Shown here: one piece after another, positions 5,314-16,431 of the stretch
Numbering within the stretch: the stretch's first letter is position 1
Layout: each line of letters opens with the position of its first letter
The notes under the pieces: model-generated
The model's input: only the letters and a program-made list of their open reading frames with translations
The model's database searches: none
Told to the model about the DNA's origin: nothing
Source: JBNLAN01 sp050302175
GTDB lineage: Bacteria > Pseudomonadota > Zetaproteobacteria > Mariprofundales > Mariprofundaceae
Direction: 5' to 3'
NCBI GenBank assembly: GCA_050302175.1
Contig: JBNLAN010000034.1
Location: 1-20,196 of the forward strand
Length of the DNA stretch: 20,196 nt
Position numbers and translations under genes: made by a program

Positions 5314-6804
5314 ATGCAGAAGGTAGCCCCCGAAACAAATCCGAATCGCAGCATCGTATTCATCAATCCGCCGTATGAGCGCATCGCGGCCGGATACGAG
5401 TTTGTGCGCCATATCGCCAACCTTTCCCCTTCGCTGGGGCTTTTGCATCTGGCGGCCGAGGTGCGCCTGCACGGTTACGAGCCCTCCATTATCGAGAGCG
5501 ATATTTTCAATTTCAGCGTGGACGACGTGGTGGCGGATGTGGTGAAGAAGCGCCCGGCCTATGTCGGGATTACCCTGTTTACCGTCGGGGTGTGGAGCGC
5601 AGCCGAGATTGCACGCAAGGTTAAGGCGGCGCTGCCGGGTGTGACCGTGCTGATCGGCGGCCCGCATGTCTCCTCCATGGGCAACGAGACCATGGCTCGC
5701 TTTCCCGAATTCGATTATGCCGTCACCGGCGAGGGCGAGAAGGTGCTGATGCAGCTGCTGGAAACGCTCGAATCCGACGGCGACCTCGATACGGTGCCCG
5801 AACTGATCTACCGCAAGGAGGGTGAGGTGCGCCGCACCGTGGGTCGCCCCATCAACCGCAACCTCGACGAGCTGCCGTTTCCGGCCTGGGATCTGCTGCC
5901 CGATTTTCCGCATGCCTACCGCGCCGCTGTGTTCGATTTCCCGCGCGGGCCGGTGGCCACCATTGCAGCCTCTCGCGGCTGTCCGTTCCACTGCCAGTTT
6001 TGCGACACCTCCACCTTCGGCGACCGTGTGCGCAGCTATTCGCCTGCCAAGGTGTTCGAGATGATGCAGCATCTGAGCAGCACCTACGGCGTGCGCCATA
6101 TCATGTTTGTCGACGATCTGTTTCTGGCCAGCCGCCACCGTACCGAGGAGCTGTGCCAGCTGATTCTCGATAGCGGCCTGAAGATGACCTGGTCGTGCGC
6201 GGCGCGCGTGGATACCGTGAAGCCCGATTTGCTGAAGCTGATGAAAAAGGCCGGCTGCTGGGAGATCAGTTTCGGGCTGGAAACCGGCTCCGACGAGATG
6301 CTGAAGAAGATGGATAAATCCGCGCACGTAGCCGAATCGGAGCAGGCGGTGCGCTGGACGAACGAGGCGGGCATCCGCACCAAGGGGCTGTTTATGCTGG
6401 GCTATCCCGGCGAAAACGAGGAGAGCATGCGCCAGACCATGGATTTCGTGCGTCGCATTCCGCTCACCATCATGCACCTGACCAAATTCACCCCCTATCC
6501 CGGCTCGCCGATCTACCGGGTGCTCTACGGCACCAATATCCGCGACGACCACTGGGAGAAGATGAACGGCATGAACTTCGTGTGGACGCCGGAGGGGATC
6601 TCGGTCGAGGAGCTCGACCGTCACTACCAGCAGATCCTGAAGTGGTTCTACAAGCGCCCGCAGGTGGCGCACTATTATCTGGGCATGATGCTGCGCTACC
6701 CCGGCCATTTTGTGCGTCTACTTCGCTTCGGGCTGGGCTTCGTGCACGCCAAGCTGCGCAGTTATCTCGGCGGGCGCGGCGGCCTGCTGGTTCGCTCAGG
6801 TTGA
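5314..6804 (+). CDS. B12-binding-type radical SAM protein (BchE/HpnJ-like class)
   Basis: This protein has 496 residues from ATG 5314; an in-frame TTG at 5305 would add three. Neither start has a clear SD. The first 150 residues or so form a cobalamin-binding-like Rossmann domain (LHLAAEVRLHGYEPSIIE, VTVLIGGPHVS, YAVTGEGE). The usual cobalamin ligand motif DxHxxG is not visible, as in some other members of the class. The radical SAM core begins at RGCPFHCQFC, with the 4Fe-4S cysteines C223, C227 and C230 in CxxxCxxC spacing. ISFGLETGS and LFMLGYPGE are typical later strands. The basic, hydrophobic C-terminus (residues about 445-496) could sit on the membrane. The class methylates or remodels lipids, pigments and natural products. 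The substrate here is unknown and the neighbours give no clue. Confidence 0.85.
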   Translation: MQKVAPETNPNRSIVFINPPYERIAAGYEFVRHIANLSPSLGLLHLAAEVRLHGYEPSIIESDIFNFSVDDVVADVVKKRPAYVGITLFTVGVWSAAEIARKVKAALPGVTVLIGGPHVSSMGNETMARFPEFDYAVTGEGEKVLMQLLETLESDGDLDTVPELIYRKEGEVRRTVGRPINRNLDELPFPAWDLLPDFPHAYRAAVFDFPRGPVATIAASRGCPFHCQFCDTSTFGDRVRSYSPAKVFEMMQHLSSTYGVRHIMFVDDLFLASRHRTEELCQLILDSGLKMTWSCAARVDTVKPDLLKLMKKAGCWEISFGLETGSDEMLKKMDKSAHVAESEQAVRWTNEAGIRTKGLFMLGYPGENEESMRQTMDFVRRIPLTIMHLTKFTPYPGSPIYRVLYGTNIRDDHWEKMNGMNFVWTPEGISVEELDRHYQQILKWFYKRPQVAHYYLGMMLRYPGHFVRLLRFGLGFVHAKLRSYLGGRGGLLVRSG

Positions 6805-6847
6805 TTCTTTCGTCCCCGCGCTAAAGCGGCTATAGTTCTGCATTTAG

Positions 6848-6880
6848 AAGCGGGCGTGCTTTGCGGCAAGCCCGTTTTCT
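6848..6880 (+). terminator. Rho-independent terminator between the radical SAM gene and carB
   Basis: The stem CGGGC/GCCCG (6851-6855 with 6870-6874) is extended inward by TGC/GCA across a 1x1 mismatch, with loop TTTGCG, and outward by AAG/TTT. TTTTCT follows. It lies about 45 nt after the radical SAM stop. Because it is also in the region upstream of carB, an attenuator role cannot be excluded, but read-through from the upstream gene is the simpler target. Confidence 0.7.
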
Positions 6881-6963
6881 CTGTAACGATTCCGGGAACA
6901 CGCCCTGTTCATGTTCTTAAGGGTTGATGAAACAGAGTTTTTCTAAACAGGAGTAGGTCGCCG

Positions 6964-10208
<3,245 letters not shown>

Positions 10209-10209
<1 letters not shown>

Positions 10210-10682
10210 TGGAACGCGTGCCAATGACAAAGCAGGGCCATGAGGCCCTCAAGGAAGAGCTCCAGCATCTGAAAAGCGTGCGCCGTCCGCAGGTGATCGA
10301 GGCAATTTCGGTGGCGCGTGCGCACGGCGATTTATCGGAAAACGCCGAGTATCATGCTGCCAAGGATGAGCAGGGCTTTCTGGAAGGCCGCATCAAGGAT
10401 CTGGAAGATAAACTGGCGCGTGCCGAGGTGATCGATCCGGCCAGACTCGATACCGATCATATTGTGTTTGGCGCGACGGTGACCCTTGCGGAAGGCGAAA
10501 GCGGCAAAGAGGTGACCTACCAGATTGTCGGCATCGACGAGGCCGATATCTCAAAGGGGAAGATCTCCGTCTCCTCGCCGATTGCGCGCGCGCTGATCGG
10601 TAAGCAGGAGGGCGATATTGCGGTGGTGCAGGCGCCCGGCGGCGAAAAGGAATATGAAATTCTCGGTATTCGCTACGAATAA
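10209..10682 (+). CDS. greA: Transcription elongation factor GreA
   Basis: This 157-residue protein is the standard GreA length. It enters the RNA polymerase secondary channel and stimulates cleavage of backtracked RNA. The N-terminal coiled coil (about residues 1-75) carries the tip motif DLSENAEYHAAKDEQ, with D41 and E44, the acidic pair needed for cleavage. The C-terminal FKBP-like domain follows (about 80-157) with YQIVGIDEAD, SSPIARALIGK and the ending YEILGIRYE. The start shares its A with the carB TAA stop and has an AGGAGT SD inside the end of carB. carB-greA adjacency is common in related proteobacteria. Confidence 0.98.
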
Positions 10683-10697
10683 GCCGGGCCTGCGGGT

Positions 10698-11195
10698 ATG
10701 TTGTTGAAGCTCCTCTCCATCGCCTGCCTCAGGGCCGGGGCGCTGCGGGTTGCGCTGGCGCTTATTTTGGCACTGCTGGTGGTGCCGGGCTACATCGTTG
10801 CACCTGTGTTGTTTGCACATGCAGGAAGCACATCGATGGCCGGCATGCTGGCCGGGAAAACCTTTCATCTGGCCAATATCGGCATCCTGTTGCTGGCGGC
10901 GGCGATTGCGGTATTCTGGTTGCGCGAGGCAAAGGCATGTCCGCCCGGCAAGCTGCACTGGATACCGTTACTCCTGATGTTGCTACTGGTGGTGCTGAAT
11001 GAATTCGTGCTGGCTGAGCGTATGGCGGCAATCAAGGCGGAGTTAGGCCCGATGGACGCGGTTGCAGCCGACCACCCCTTGCGCAAGAGCTTCGGCATGC
11101 TGCATGGCGTCAGCGCCTCATTCCATCTGCTTGAAAGCCTGCTGGCACTGTGGCTGGTGGCATACGGCAACCCCGCAAGGAGGGAGGCGCAATGA
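10698..11195 (+). CDS. DUF4149 (TMEM205-like) membrane protein
   Basis: This 165-residue protein has four predicted membrane helices, at about residues 16-38, 55-74, 86-103 and 137-156. The order of helices and the late motif FGMLHGVSASFHLLESLLALW fit the DUF4149/TMEM205-like family, whose function is not known. Its ATG follows greA by 15 nt with only a weak SD (GCGGG), so it probably relies on coupling. Its stop overlaps the start of the AI-2E-type permease (ATGA, 11192-11195). It sits between greA and membrane genes in the cluster. The family call rests on motif memory. Confidence 0.75.
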   Translation: MLLKLLSIACLRAGALRVALALILALLVVPGYIVAPVLFAHAGSTSMAGMLAGKTFHLANIGILLLAAAIAVFWLREAKACPPGKLHWIPLLLMLLLVVLNEFVLAERMAAIKAELGPMDAVAADHPLRKSFGMLHGVSASFHLLESLLALWLVAYGNPARREAQ

Positions 11196-12259
11196 ATCCG
11201 GTGATGCGCTGGCTACAGGCAAAGCTGGCTGACACACAGCTGATGATGCTGTTTGTGTCGCTGCTGGCGATTTTTGTATTACTGAGTCTGTTTGGTGACG
11301 TGCTGGCGCCGCTGCTGGTTGCCATTGCGCTGGCCTATGTGATGGAGAGCGGTATCGATTTTCTCGAGCGCTGCAAACTGCCGCGTTTTATCGGTATTGG
11401 CATCGTGGGTTCCGGGGCCTTGCTCATGGTGCTGTTTGCGCTGTTTACCCTGCTGCCGCTTTTGAGCGGCCAGCTCGGCAGGCTGATCGGACAAGTACCC
11501 GAGTATGTGAAATCCACGCGCGGCTTTCTGGAAACGCTGCAACACGATTACAGCGGCTGGCTCAATCCCGATTACCTGCAGCAACTGGTGGCGACGCTGG
11601 CCAGCAAGCTGCAGGGGTGGGGTGCGGATCTGCTCTCTTTTTCCCTCTCTTCGATTCCAGGTGTGATTACGTTGCTGGTCTATGTAGTACTGGTGCCGGT
11701 GCTGGTCTTTTTCCTGCTCAAGGACAAGCAGTTGCTGATGAATTGGGGAAAGGGGCTGCTGCCGAGCGACCACCTGTTGCTCAACCGGGTCTGGAAGGAG
11801 GTTGATATCCAGATCGGCAACTATATTCGCGGCAAATTCATCGAGACCCTGATCGTGGGCGTTGCCATGTGGGTGGCTTATGTGGTGCTGGGGCACGAGT
11901 ATGCGCTGCTGCTTGCGGTGCTGACCGGAGTTTCGGTGTGGGTGCCGTTTATCGGTGCGGCGGTGGTGACGGTGCCGGTGGTACTGCTCTCCCTGTTTCA
12001 GTGGGGGTGGAGCGACGCCACCCTTTACAGCCTGATTATCTATGCAGTGATCCAGACGCTCGATGCCAATGTGGTGATTCCGTGGCTCTTCTCCGAGGTT
12101 GTGAATCTGCATCCGATTGCCATTATTATGGCCGTGCTGGTGTTCGGCAGCCTGTGGGGTCTGGTGGGCGTGTTTGTGGCGATTCCGATGGCTTCTTTGG
12201 TCAAAAGCGTGCTCACCATTGTCGCCGAGCGTAAAGATATGATTTCGGAAGCTGGCTAA
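11192..12259 (+). CDS. AI-2E/PerM-family permease-like membrane protein
   Basis: This 355-residue protein belongs to the AI-2E transporter family (PF01594; YdiK, PerM, TqsA). Members are multi-pass inner-membrane proteins. A few export autoinducer-2 or act as Na+/H+ antiporters, but most have no known substrate. The N-terminal helices, the amphipathic region at residues about 100-145, and the C-terminal signatures GVSVWVPFIGA, IQTLDANVVIPWLFS and GSLWGLVGVFVAIPMASLVK are all present. ATG 11192 was chosen over an upstream in-frame ATG (11150) because AGGAGGGAGG lies just before it and it forms an ATGA overlap with the DUF4149 stop. Family membership does not imply quorum sensing here. Confidence 0.88.
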   Translation: MNPVMRWLQAKLADTQLMMLFVSLLAIFVLLSLFGDVLAPLLVAIALAYVMESGIDFLERCKLPRFIGIGIVGSGALLMVLFALFTLLPLLSGQLGRLIGQVPEYVKSTRGFLETLQHDYSGWLNPDYLQQLVATLASKLQGWGADLLSFSLSSIPGVITLLVYVVLVPVLVFFLLKDKQLLMNWGKGLLPSDHLLLNRVWKEVDIQIGNYIRGKFIETLIVGVAMWVAYVVLGHEYALLLAVLTGVSVWVPFIGAAVVTVPVVLLSLFQWGWSDATLYSLIIYAVIQTLDANVVIPWLFSEVVNLHPIAIIMAVLVFGSLWGLVGVFVAIPMASLVKSVLTIVAERKDMISEAG

Positions 12260-12320
12260 AGCGTATATCCTGCGCGCCGCGCACAGCAGCTTGTTTTGCA
12301 AACAGATGGAGATTAATAAA

Positions 12321-13025
12321 GTGAATAAAAAAGTGACGGATAACGAAAAGAAATCCCCTTCGAAAAAGGAGCAGGCTCCGGTCGAGGATGTTTCCGCAGG
12401 CGAGCTTTCCGAGCTCAAAAAAGATATGCAGGCGGCTGCTATTATGGATTGGGTGCACCGCAATCAGCAGCAGCTGATCGCGGTGGGGATTGCCTTCCTG
12501 CTGATTTTGATGGGCACAAGCCTGTGGATGGAACGTAGTGCTACCCAGAAGGAGTCGGCCGCCAGCCTGTTCAGTCAGGGTATGGGTGCAGCCGATTCCA
12601 CACAGCAGCAGGATATTTTCGAAAGCGTGGTTCAGAATTATGGCGATACAGCTTACGCACCGCTCTCGCTGATGCAGCTTGTCCGACTGGATGCAGCCAA
12701 CGCCGAAGCGCATCTGAAAGCGCTGATTTCTCATTCAAAAGCCAGCCGGGAGTTTGTCTGGCAGGCCCGGCTCGATCTGGCGGCGCGCCTGATTCGCGAG
12801 GGTAAGCCGGATGAAGCGCGCAAGTGGCTGGATGATGAGGTTGGTGAGCAGTATGCGCAGTTGCGTTTCTATCTGCTGGCCGAGGCCTCGGCAACCGATT
12901 CACTGAAAAGAGAGTATCTCACCAAGGCGCTGCAGGCGGTTTCGCTGGATGATGACCTGAAACGCCGCATCGAGTCCGGGCTCGCATTGCTTGGAACGGA
13001 TGCTGCCGCCAGCAGTGGCGAATGA
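12321..13025 (+). CDS. yfgM: YfgM-like TPR-type membrane-anchored chaperone
   Basis: This protein has 234 residues from GTG 12321. I chose this start because GGAGA lies 8 nt upstream. ATG 12306 (five codons earlier) and TTG 12291 have no SD. A charged cytoplasmic segment (residues 1-40, Lys and Glu rich) precedes one membrane helix (about 51-69, QLIAVGIAFLLILMGTSLWM), then a helical TPR-like periplasmic domain. In E. coli, YfgM contacts SecYEG and works with periplasmic chaperones, and its gene sits beside bamB and der. That same order here (yfgM-bamB-der) supports the assignment more than sequence identity does. It begins 61 nt after the permease stop, the largest gap in the cluster, so an internal promoter is possible. 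The stop is 10 nt before bamB. Confidence 0.82.
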   Translation: MNKKVTDNEKKSPSKKEQAPVEDVSAGELSELKKDMQAAAIMDWVHRNQQQLIAVGIAFLLILMGTSLWMERSATQKESAASLFSQGMGAADSTQQQDIFESVVQNYGDTAYAPLSLMQLVRLDAANAEAHLKALISHSKASREFVWQARLDLAARLIREGKPDEARKWLDDEVGEQYAQLRFYLLAEASATDSLKREYLTKALQAVSLDDDLKRRIESGLALLGTDAAASSGE

Positions 13026-13035
13026 GTTATTGCGC

Positions 13036-14151
13036 ATGAGTCATCGTTACTCGCCGCCGGTCGGACTTTTTATTTCGTTGTTGCTGTTTTCGGGCTGCGC
13101 AGGCCATTCCGGCAATATCGAGACCGTCTGGGGCGTGAATGCGGATTTTCGCGAGCCGCTCTCCGCCTACGCCAGTTCGCAGCCTGCGGCGGCAGGCGAT
13201 CTTATTGTTATTGGCGGTGCTGATGCCTGGGTGCATGTGTACGACAGCAGTGGCAGCGAATTGCGCCGTGTTGCCATTCAGACCGGATGCGAGTCCGGCG
13301 CACTGGCGCTCGAGTCCGGGCTTGTGGTGCTTGGCGATATCGATGGCATTTTGTATGGCATTGATCCGGTGCGCGGCGTAATTGCATGGCAGCAGCAGCT
13401 CTCATCCTTTTTGATGGGGGCGCCGGTGGCGACGCCGCAAGGCGTTCTGGTGCAGACCGCAGACAACCATATCTACCATTTTGATGCCTCCGGCAAAAAA
13501 CTCTGGAGCTATGCCGGAAGCTCTTCGGGACTGATGTTTCACGCCTCACCCTCTCCGCTGGTGAGTGGCAAGCAGGTCTATGCTGTGCTCAGCAACGGGG
13601 ATGTGGTTGCCATCCGGCTCAAGAGCGGTGATCTGTTGTGGAGCAGGCAACTGCTGCTCGATAATCGCGCCGTGGTACTGGGTGATTTGCGCGTGCCGCT
13701 GGCTTCGCCGCTGTTGATTGCCAACCCGCAGATTGATGGCCGTCACATGGGTGATGCGCTGATGGTATCGCTCTATCAGGGCGAGTGGCTGCTCATTTCG
13801 CGTTCCGATGGCAGCCGTCTTCATTCGTGGAAGATTTCACTTAAATCGACACCTCTGCTTTCAAAAGGGGTGATCTATGCTGCGGGCAAAGGGTTTGTGA
13901 TGGCGCGGCAGAGCGAGACCTCCACCACGCTCTGGAAGCAGGATGTGGGCGAGGGCGAGTGGGTTGGCCCGGTGCTCTATCAGAATCATTTATGGGCGGC
14001 CAGTGATCAGGGTGAAGTCATCAAGCTCGATATGGATGGAGAAATTCTGGATCGCATTGAGTTTCCCGGTCGTATCGATCACGCGCCGGTGGTGGCGCCA
14101 TCCGGCCTGCTGGTACGGAACCACCTCGGCAACCTCTATCTTGTGCGCTGA
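13036..14151 (+). CDS. bamB: Outer-membrane assembly lipoprotein BamB
   Basis: This 371-residue protein has a lipoprotein signal and the lipobox LFSGC (C21). It is predicted to be lipidated, sorted to the outer membrane and to act in the BAM complex that folds beta-barrel proteins. The mature part is a run of PQQ/WD-like propeller blades, each with a pattern such as GADAWVHVYDSSGSELRRV, GDIDGILYGIDPVRGVIAW, TADNHIYHFDASGKKLWSY and GDVVAIRLKSGDLLW. The final blade is closed by HLGNLYLVR. ATG 13036 was preferred over the in-frame TTG codons 12991 and 13030 because it places the signal peptide at the N-terminus. The gene lies between yfgM and der, the classic order. Confidence 0.93.
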   Translation: MSHRYSPPVGLFISLLLFSGCAGHSGNIETVWGVNADFREPLSAYASSQPAAAGDLIVIGGADAWVHVYDSSGSELRRVAIQTGCESGALALESGLVVLGDIDGILYGIDPVRGVIAWQQQLSSFLMGAPVATPQGVLVQTADNHIYHFDASGKKLWSYAGSSSGLMFHASPSPLVSGKQVYAVLSNGDVVAIRLKSGDLLWSRQLLLDNRAVVLGDLRVPLASPLLIANPQIDGRHMGDALMVSLYQGEWLLISRSDGSRLHSWKISLKSTPLLSKGVIYAAGKGFVMARQSETSTTLWKQDVGEGEWVGPVLYQNHLWAASDQGEVIKLDMDGEILDRIEFPGRIDHAPVVAPSGLLVRNHLGNLYLVR

Positions 14152-14159
14152 TTTTCAGC

Positions 14160-15554
14160 ATGGATGAGCCCTCCCATATTCCGGACCAACGAAAGAGCCA
14201 GGCGTTTACGCGTCTGCCGGTGGTGGCGATTGTTGGCCGTCCCAATGTCGGAAAATCGACGCTGTTCAATCGTATCGTTGGCCGGCGCACTGCCATTGTC
14301 GGTGATCGCCCTGGCGTAACGGTGGATCGGCTGGAAGTCGACTGTGCGCTCGATCAGCGGCGTATCACCCTGGTCGATACCGGTGGTATCGGCGAATCAC
14401 AGCACGGTGCCATGCAGGAAGCGATTGATGCGCAGGTGGAAGCCGCGCTCGAGCTGGCCGATCTGGTGCTGTTTGCGGTGGATACGCAGGCTGGCCTCAC
14501 ACCGGTGGATCAGCAGATTGCCGACAAACTTCGCCGCCATGATCTGCCGGTGCTGCTGGTCGCCAACAAGGCCGAGAATCCTGCCATGGCCATGGAGTTT
14601 TTTGCGCTGGGGCTCGGTGAGCCTTCGGCGGTGTCTGCCATTCACGGGCAGGGGGTGAAGGAGTTCGCCGCCCGCCTGGAGTCGGCCCTCCCCGAGTGGA
14701 ACGAATCGGATGAAGAGAGCGAGGAGCCGCTGGCAAGCATTGCGGTGATCGGTCGTCCCAATGTCGGAAAATCCACACTGATCAATGCATGGCTGGGCCG
14801 CGACCGTATGGTGGTGAGCCCGATGGCCGGCACCACGCGCGATGCGGTGGATTCGCGGCTTTCCTATAAGGGTGGCAGCGTGCGTCTGGTGGATACGGCC
14901 GGGCAACGCAAGCAGGGGCGTATCGACGATGTGATCGAGTTTGTGGCGCGGGTGAAGGCAAAGCAGGCCTTCCAGCGTTCGGATGCGGCGGTGATGGTGC
15001 TCGACGGCTCCGAAGGCGTGGTTGAGCAGGATATGCGCCTGATGACGCTGGCGCATGAGGAGGGGTGTGCGCTGATCGTGGCGGTCAATAAGCTCGACCT
15101 GCTCTCCGATGATGAGTGGAAATATTATGCCGAGCGTCTCGACTTCCGTATGCGTGGTTTGCCCGATGTGCCGGTGTTTCGGATCGCCGCCAAAGATGGC
15201 ACAGGCGTGAAAAAGCTGCTGGATGAGGCGGTGAGAGCCGCGGGGCGCAACCGTTTCCAGGTCGGCACCGGCGAGCTCAATCGCTGGCTGGAGCATGCCA
15301 AGAGTCTGCAGGCGCCGCCGAGCGACGATGGCTCGGCCGTGAAACTGAAATTCTGCTCGCAGGTTGCGACCAACCCGCCTGCCATCAAGGTGCACTGCAA
15401 CCGTCCGAAAAGCGTGAAGGCCAGCTACAAGCGCTTTCTTGAGCAGAACTTTCGCAAGAGCTTTCAGCTACCCGGCGTGCCGGTGCGCTTCCTGTTTGCC
15501 GCAGGGCACAATCCGTATGCGCCGGAGAAAAAGAAGCGCAGCAAGGGCCGGTAA
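14160..15554 (+). CDS. der: Ribosome-assembly GTPase Der (EngA)
   Basis: This 464-residue protein has two tandem GTPase domains and a C-terminal KH-like domain, the unique Der layout. It acts in 50S subunit maturation. Domain 1 has G1 GRPNVGKSTLF, the G3 DTGG and an unusual G4 NKAE (N136-E139). Domain 2 has GRPNVGKSTLI, DTAG and a standard NKLD. The KH-like domain (about residues 365-464) includes VKLKFCSQVATNPPAIKVHC and GVPVRFLF, ending in a basic tail (KKKRSKGR). About 20 residues precede domain 1, slightly longer than usual. ATG 14160 lies 8 nt after the bamB stop, with no strong SD. The stop shares its last base with the ratA start (TAATG). Confidence 0.97.
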   Translation: MDEPSHIPDQRKSQAFTRLPVVAIVGRPNVGKSTLFNRIVGRRTAIVGDRPGVTVDRLEVDCALDQRRITLVDTGGIGESQHGAMQEAIDAQVEAALELADLVLFAVDTQAGLTPVDQQIADKLRRHDLPVLLVANKAENPAMAMEFFALGLGEPSAVSAIHGQGVKEFAARLESALPEWNESDEESEEPLASIAVIGRPNVGKSTLINAWLGRDRMVVSPMAGTTRDAVDSRLSYKGGSVRLVDTAGQRKQGRIDDVIEFVARVKAKQAFQRSDAAVMVLDGSEGVVEQDMRLMTLAHEEGCALIVAVNKLDLLSDDEWKYYAERLDFRMRGLPDVPVFRIAAKDGTGVKKLLDEAVRAAGRNRFQVGTGELNRWLEHAKSLQAPPSDDGSAVKLKFCSQVATNPPAIKVHCNRPKSVKASYKRFLEQNFRKSFQLPGVPVRFLFAAGHNPYAPEKKKRSKGR

Positions 15555-16000
15555 TGCACAATTTCGAGGAGACCCGCATTCTTCCCTGCACGGCCGCGCA
15601 GATGTTTGATGCCGTGATGGATATTGAGGCCTACCCGGCCTTCCTGCCCTGGGTAGCGAGCGCCACTATTCTGGAGAAGGGAGAGAGTGAGCTTTCGGCG
15701 GAGCTGGTGGCCGATTTCGCGGGCATGCGCCATAGTTTCAGGACAGTGGATCGTTTTCTGGCCCCCAAGCTGGTGGAGATACGCCTGCTGGAAGGCCCCT
15801 TTAAATTCCTTGAAAGTATCTGGAGCTTCGAGGAGGTCAGCGACTCTTCCTGCCGGGTGCATTTCTCCATCGAATTCGAATTCAAAAGCCGCATGCTGGA
15901 CATGGTGGCCTCGCCTGTGTTTGCTTCGGCATGTCGATCCATGGTGCACGCCTTCGAGAAGCGTGCCATGGCGATGTCCGCGGGAGGAACAGGCGCATGA
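15554..16000 (+). CDS. ratA: RatA/Coq10-type START-domain protein
   Basis: This 148-residue protein has the compact SRPBCC/polyketide-cyclase fold of the RatA and Coq10 families. Typical phrases are ILPCTAAQMFDAVMDIEAYP, FLPWVASATILE and GPFKFLESIWSFEEV. The late RMLDMVASPVFASACRSMV matches the family's closing helix. Members have been linked to ubiquinone binding and, in E. coli, to a toxin that blocks subunit association. The toxin claim is debated and should not be assumed here. Translation is coupled to der by a 1-nt overlap and to rnfH by a 4-nt overlap, the ratA-rnfH pairing seen widely. Confidence 0.92.
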   Translation: MHNFEETRILPCTAAQMFDAVMDIEAYPAFLPWVASATILEKGESELSAELVADFAGMRHSFRTVDRFLAPKLVEIRLLEGPFKFLESIWSFEEVSDSSCRVHFSIEFEFKSRMLDMVASPVFASACRSMVHAFEKRAMAMSAGGTGA

Positions 16001-16302
16001 AAATAACCGTGGCATATGCCCTGCCGGAGCAGCAGACGCATGAGGATATGGAGGTGCCGGACGGCACCACTGTGCAGGAGGCGCTGCGCCTGAGTCATGT
16101 GCTCGAAAAGCATCCCGAGATCGATCTTGAGGTCAACAAGGTGGGCGTATTCGCCAAACTGGCCAAAATGGATCAGGTGCTGAAAGAGGGCGATCGCGTG
16201 GAGATCTACCGGCCGCTGCCGAAGAAGACACGCGACCCCTATGCCGACGAGAAAAAGGCGAAAATCGCTGCCAAGAAGGAGCGCAAGGCCGACGAGAAAT
16301 AG
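15997..16302 (+). CDS. rnfH: RnfH family (UPF0125) ubiquitin-like protein
   Basis: This 101-residue protein is close to the family's usual length, plus a basic tail. The ubiquitin-like beta-grasp fold is shown by MKITVAYALPEQQ, GTTVQEALRLS and the family signature VGVFAKLAKMDQVLKEGDRV followed by EIYRPLPKKTRDP. Its precise role is unknown; it is paired with ratA here and in E. coli. ATG 15997 overlaps the ratA TGA by 4 nt and is preceded by GGGAGGA, so a longer frame starting inside ratA was rejected. The final 20 residues are Lys/Glu rich and probably disordered. It is the last gene of the cluster. Confidence 0.93.
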   Translation: MKITVAYALPEQQTHEDMEVPDGTTVQEALRLSHVLEKHPEIDLEVNKVGVFAKLAKMDQVLKEGDRVEIYRPLPKKTRDPYADEKKAKIAAKKERKADEK

Positions 16303-16317
16303 GTCTGTTCGTGCGGC

Positions 16318-16346
16318 TTGACGTATTCACGTAGTCGGAATGAAAT
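16318..16346 (+). promoter_or_regulatory. Candidate sigma-70 promoter upstream of the AT-rich TPR gene
   Basis: TTGACG (16318-16323) and TGAAAT (16341-16346) are separated by 17 nt. The -35 is close to consensus and the -10 is weak (4 of 6). It lies about 85 nt upstream of the TPR gene start. The pairing is suggestive only. Confidence 0.3.
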
Positions 16347-16431
16347 GCCCTTGCTGTTAGTTGTCGCGGCCCCACACTGGAGAATTATGGGCTTTTAGTA
16401 ATTGTTACCGTAATTCAAATGGGAGAGGAGA

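Noticed and set aside
5299..6708. 469-codon open frame antisense to the radical SAM gene
   Set aside because: The plus strand encodes a clear radical SAM protein with all motifs; the antisense product is His/Arg/Ala-rich with no domain pattern, as expected for a shadow of a high-GC gene.
11192..12259. Quorum-sensing role for the AI-2E-family gene
   Set aside because: The family name misleads: most members have no link to AI-2, and no luxS or lsr-type gene is nearby.
11279..12463. 394-codon antisense frame across the permease and yfgM-like genes
   Set aside because: It is extremely His/Gln-rich and covers two well-supported plus-strand genes.
14397..15395. 332-codon antisense frame across der
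   Set aside because: It is a mirror of a conserved GTPase gene with His/Arg-rich shadow composition.
15554..16302. ratA-rnfH as a toxin-antitoxin pair
   Set aside because: Both are conserved housekeeping-type genes in a der-linked cluster; the toxin claim for RatA is disputed and nothing in this sequence supports it.
16368..16397. Weak hairpin followed by TTTTA after the rnfH cluster
   Set aside because: The stem needs a bulge (GCCCCA with TGGGC) and has only about five pairs; it may aid termination but does not meet a fair standard.
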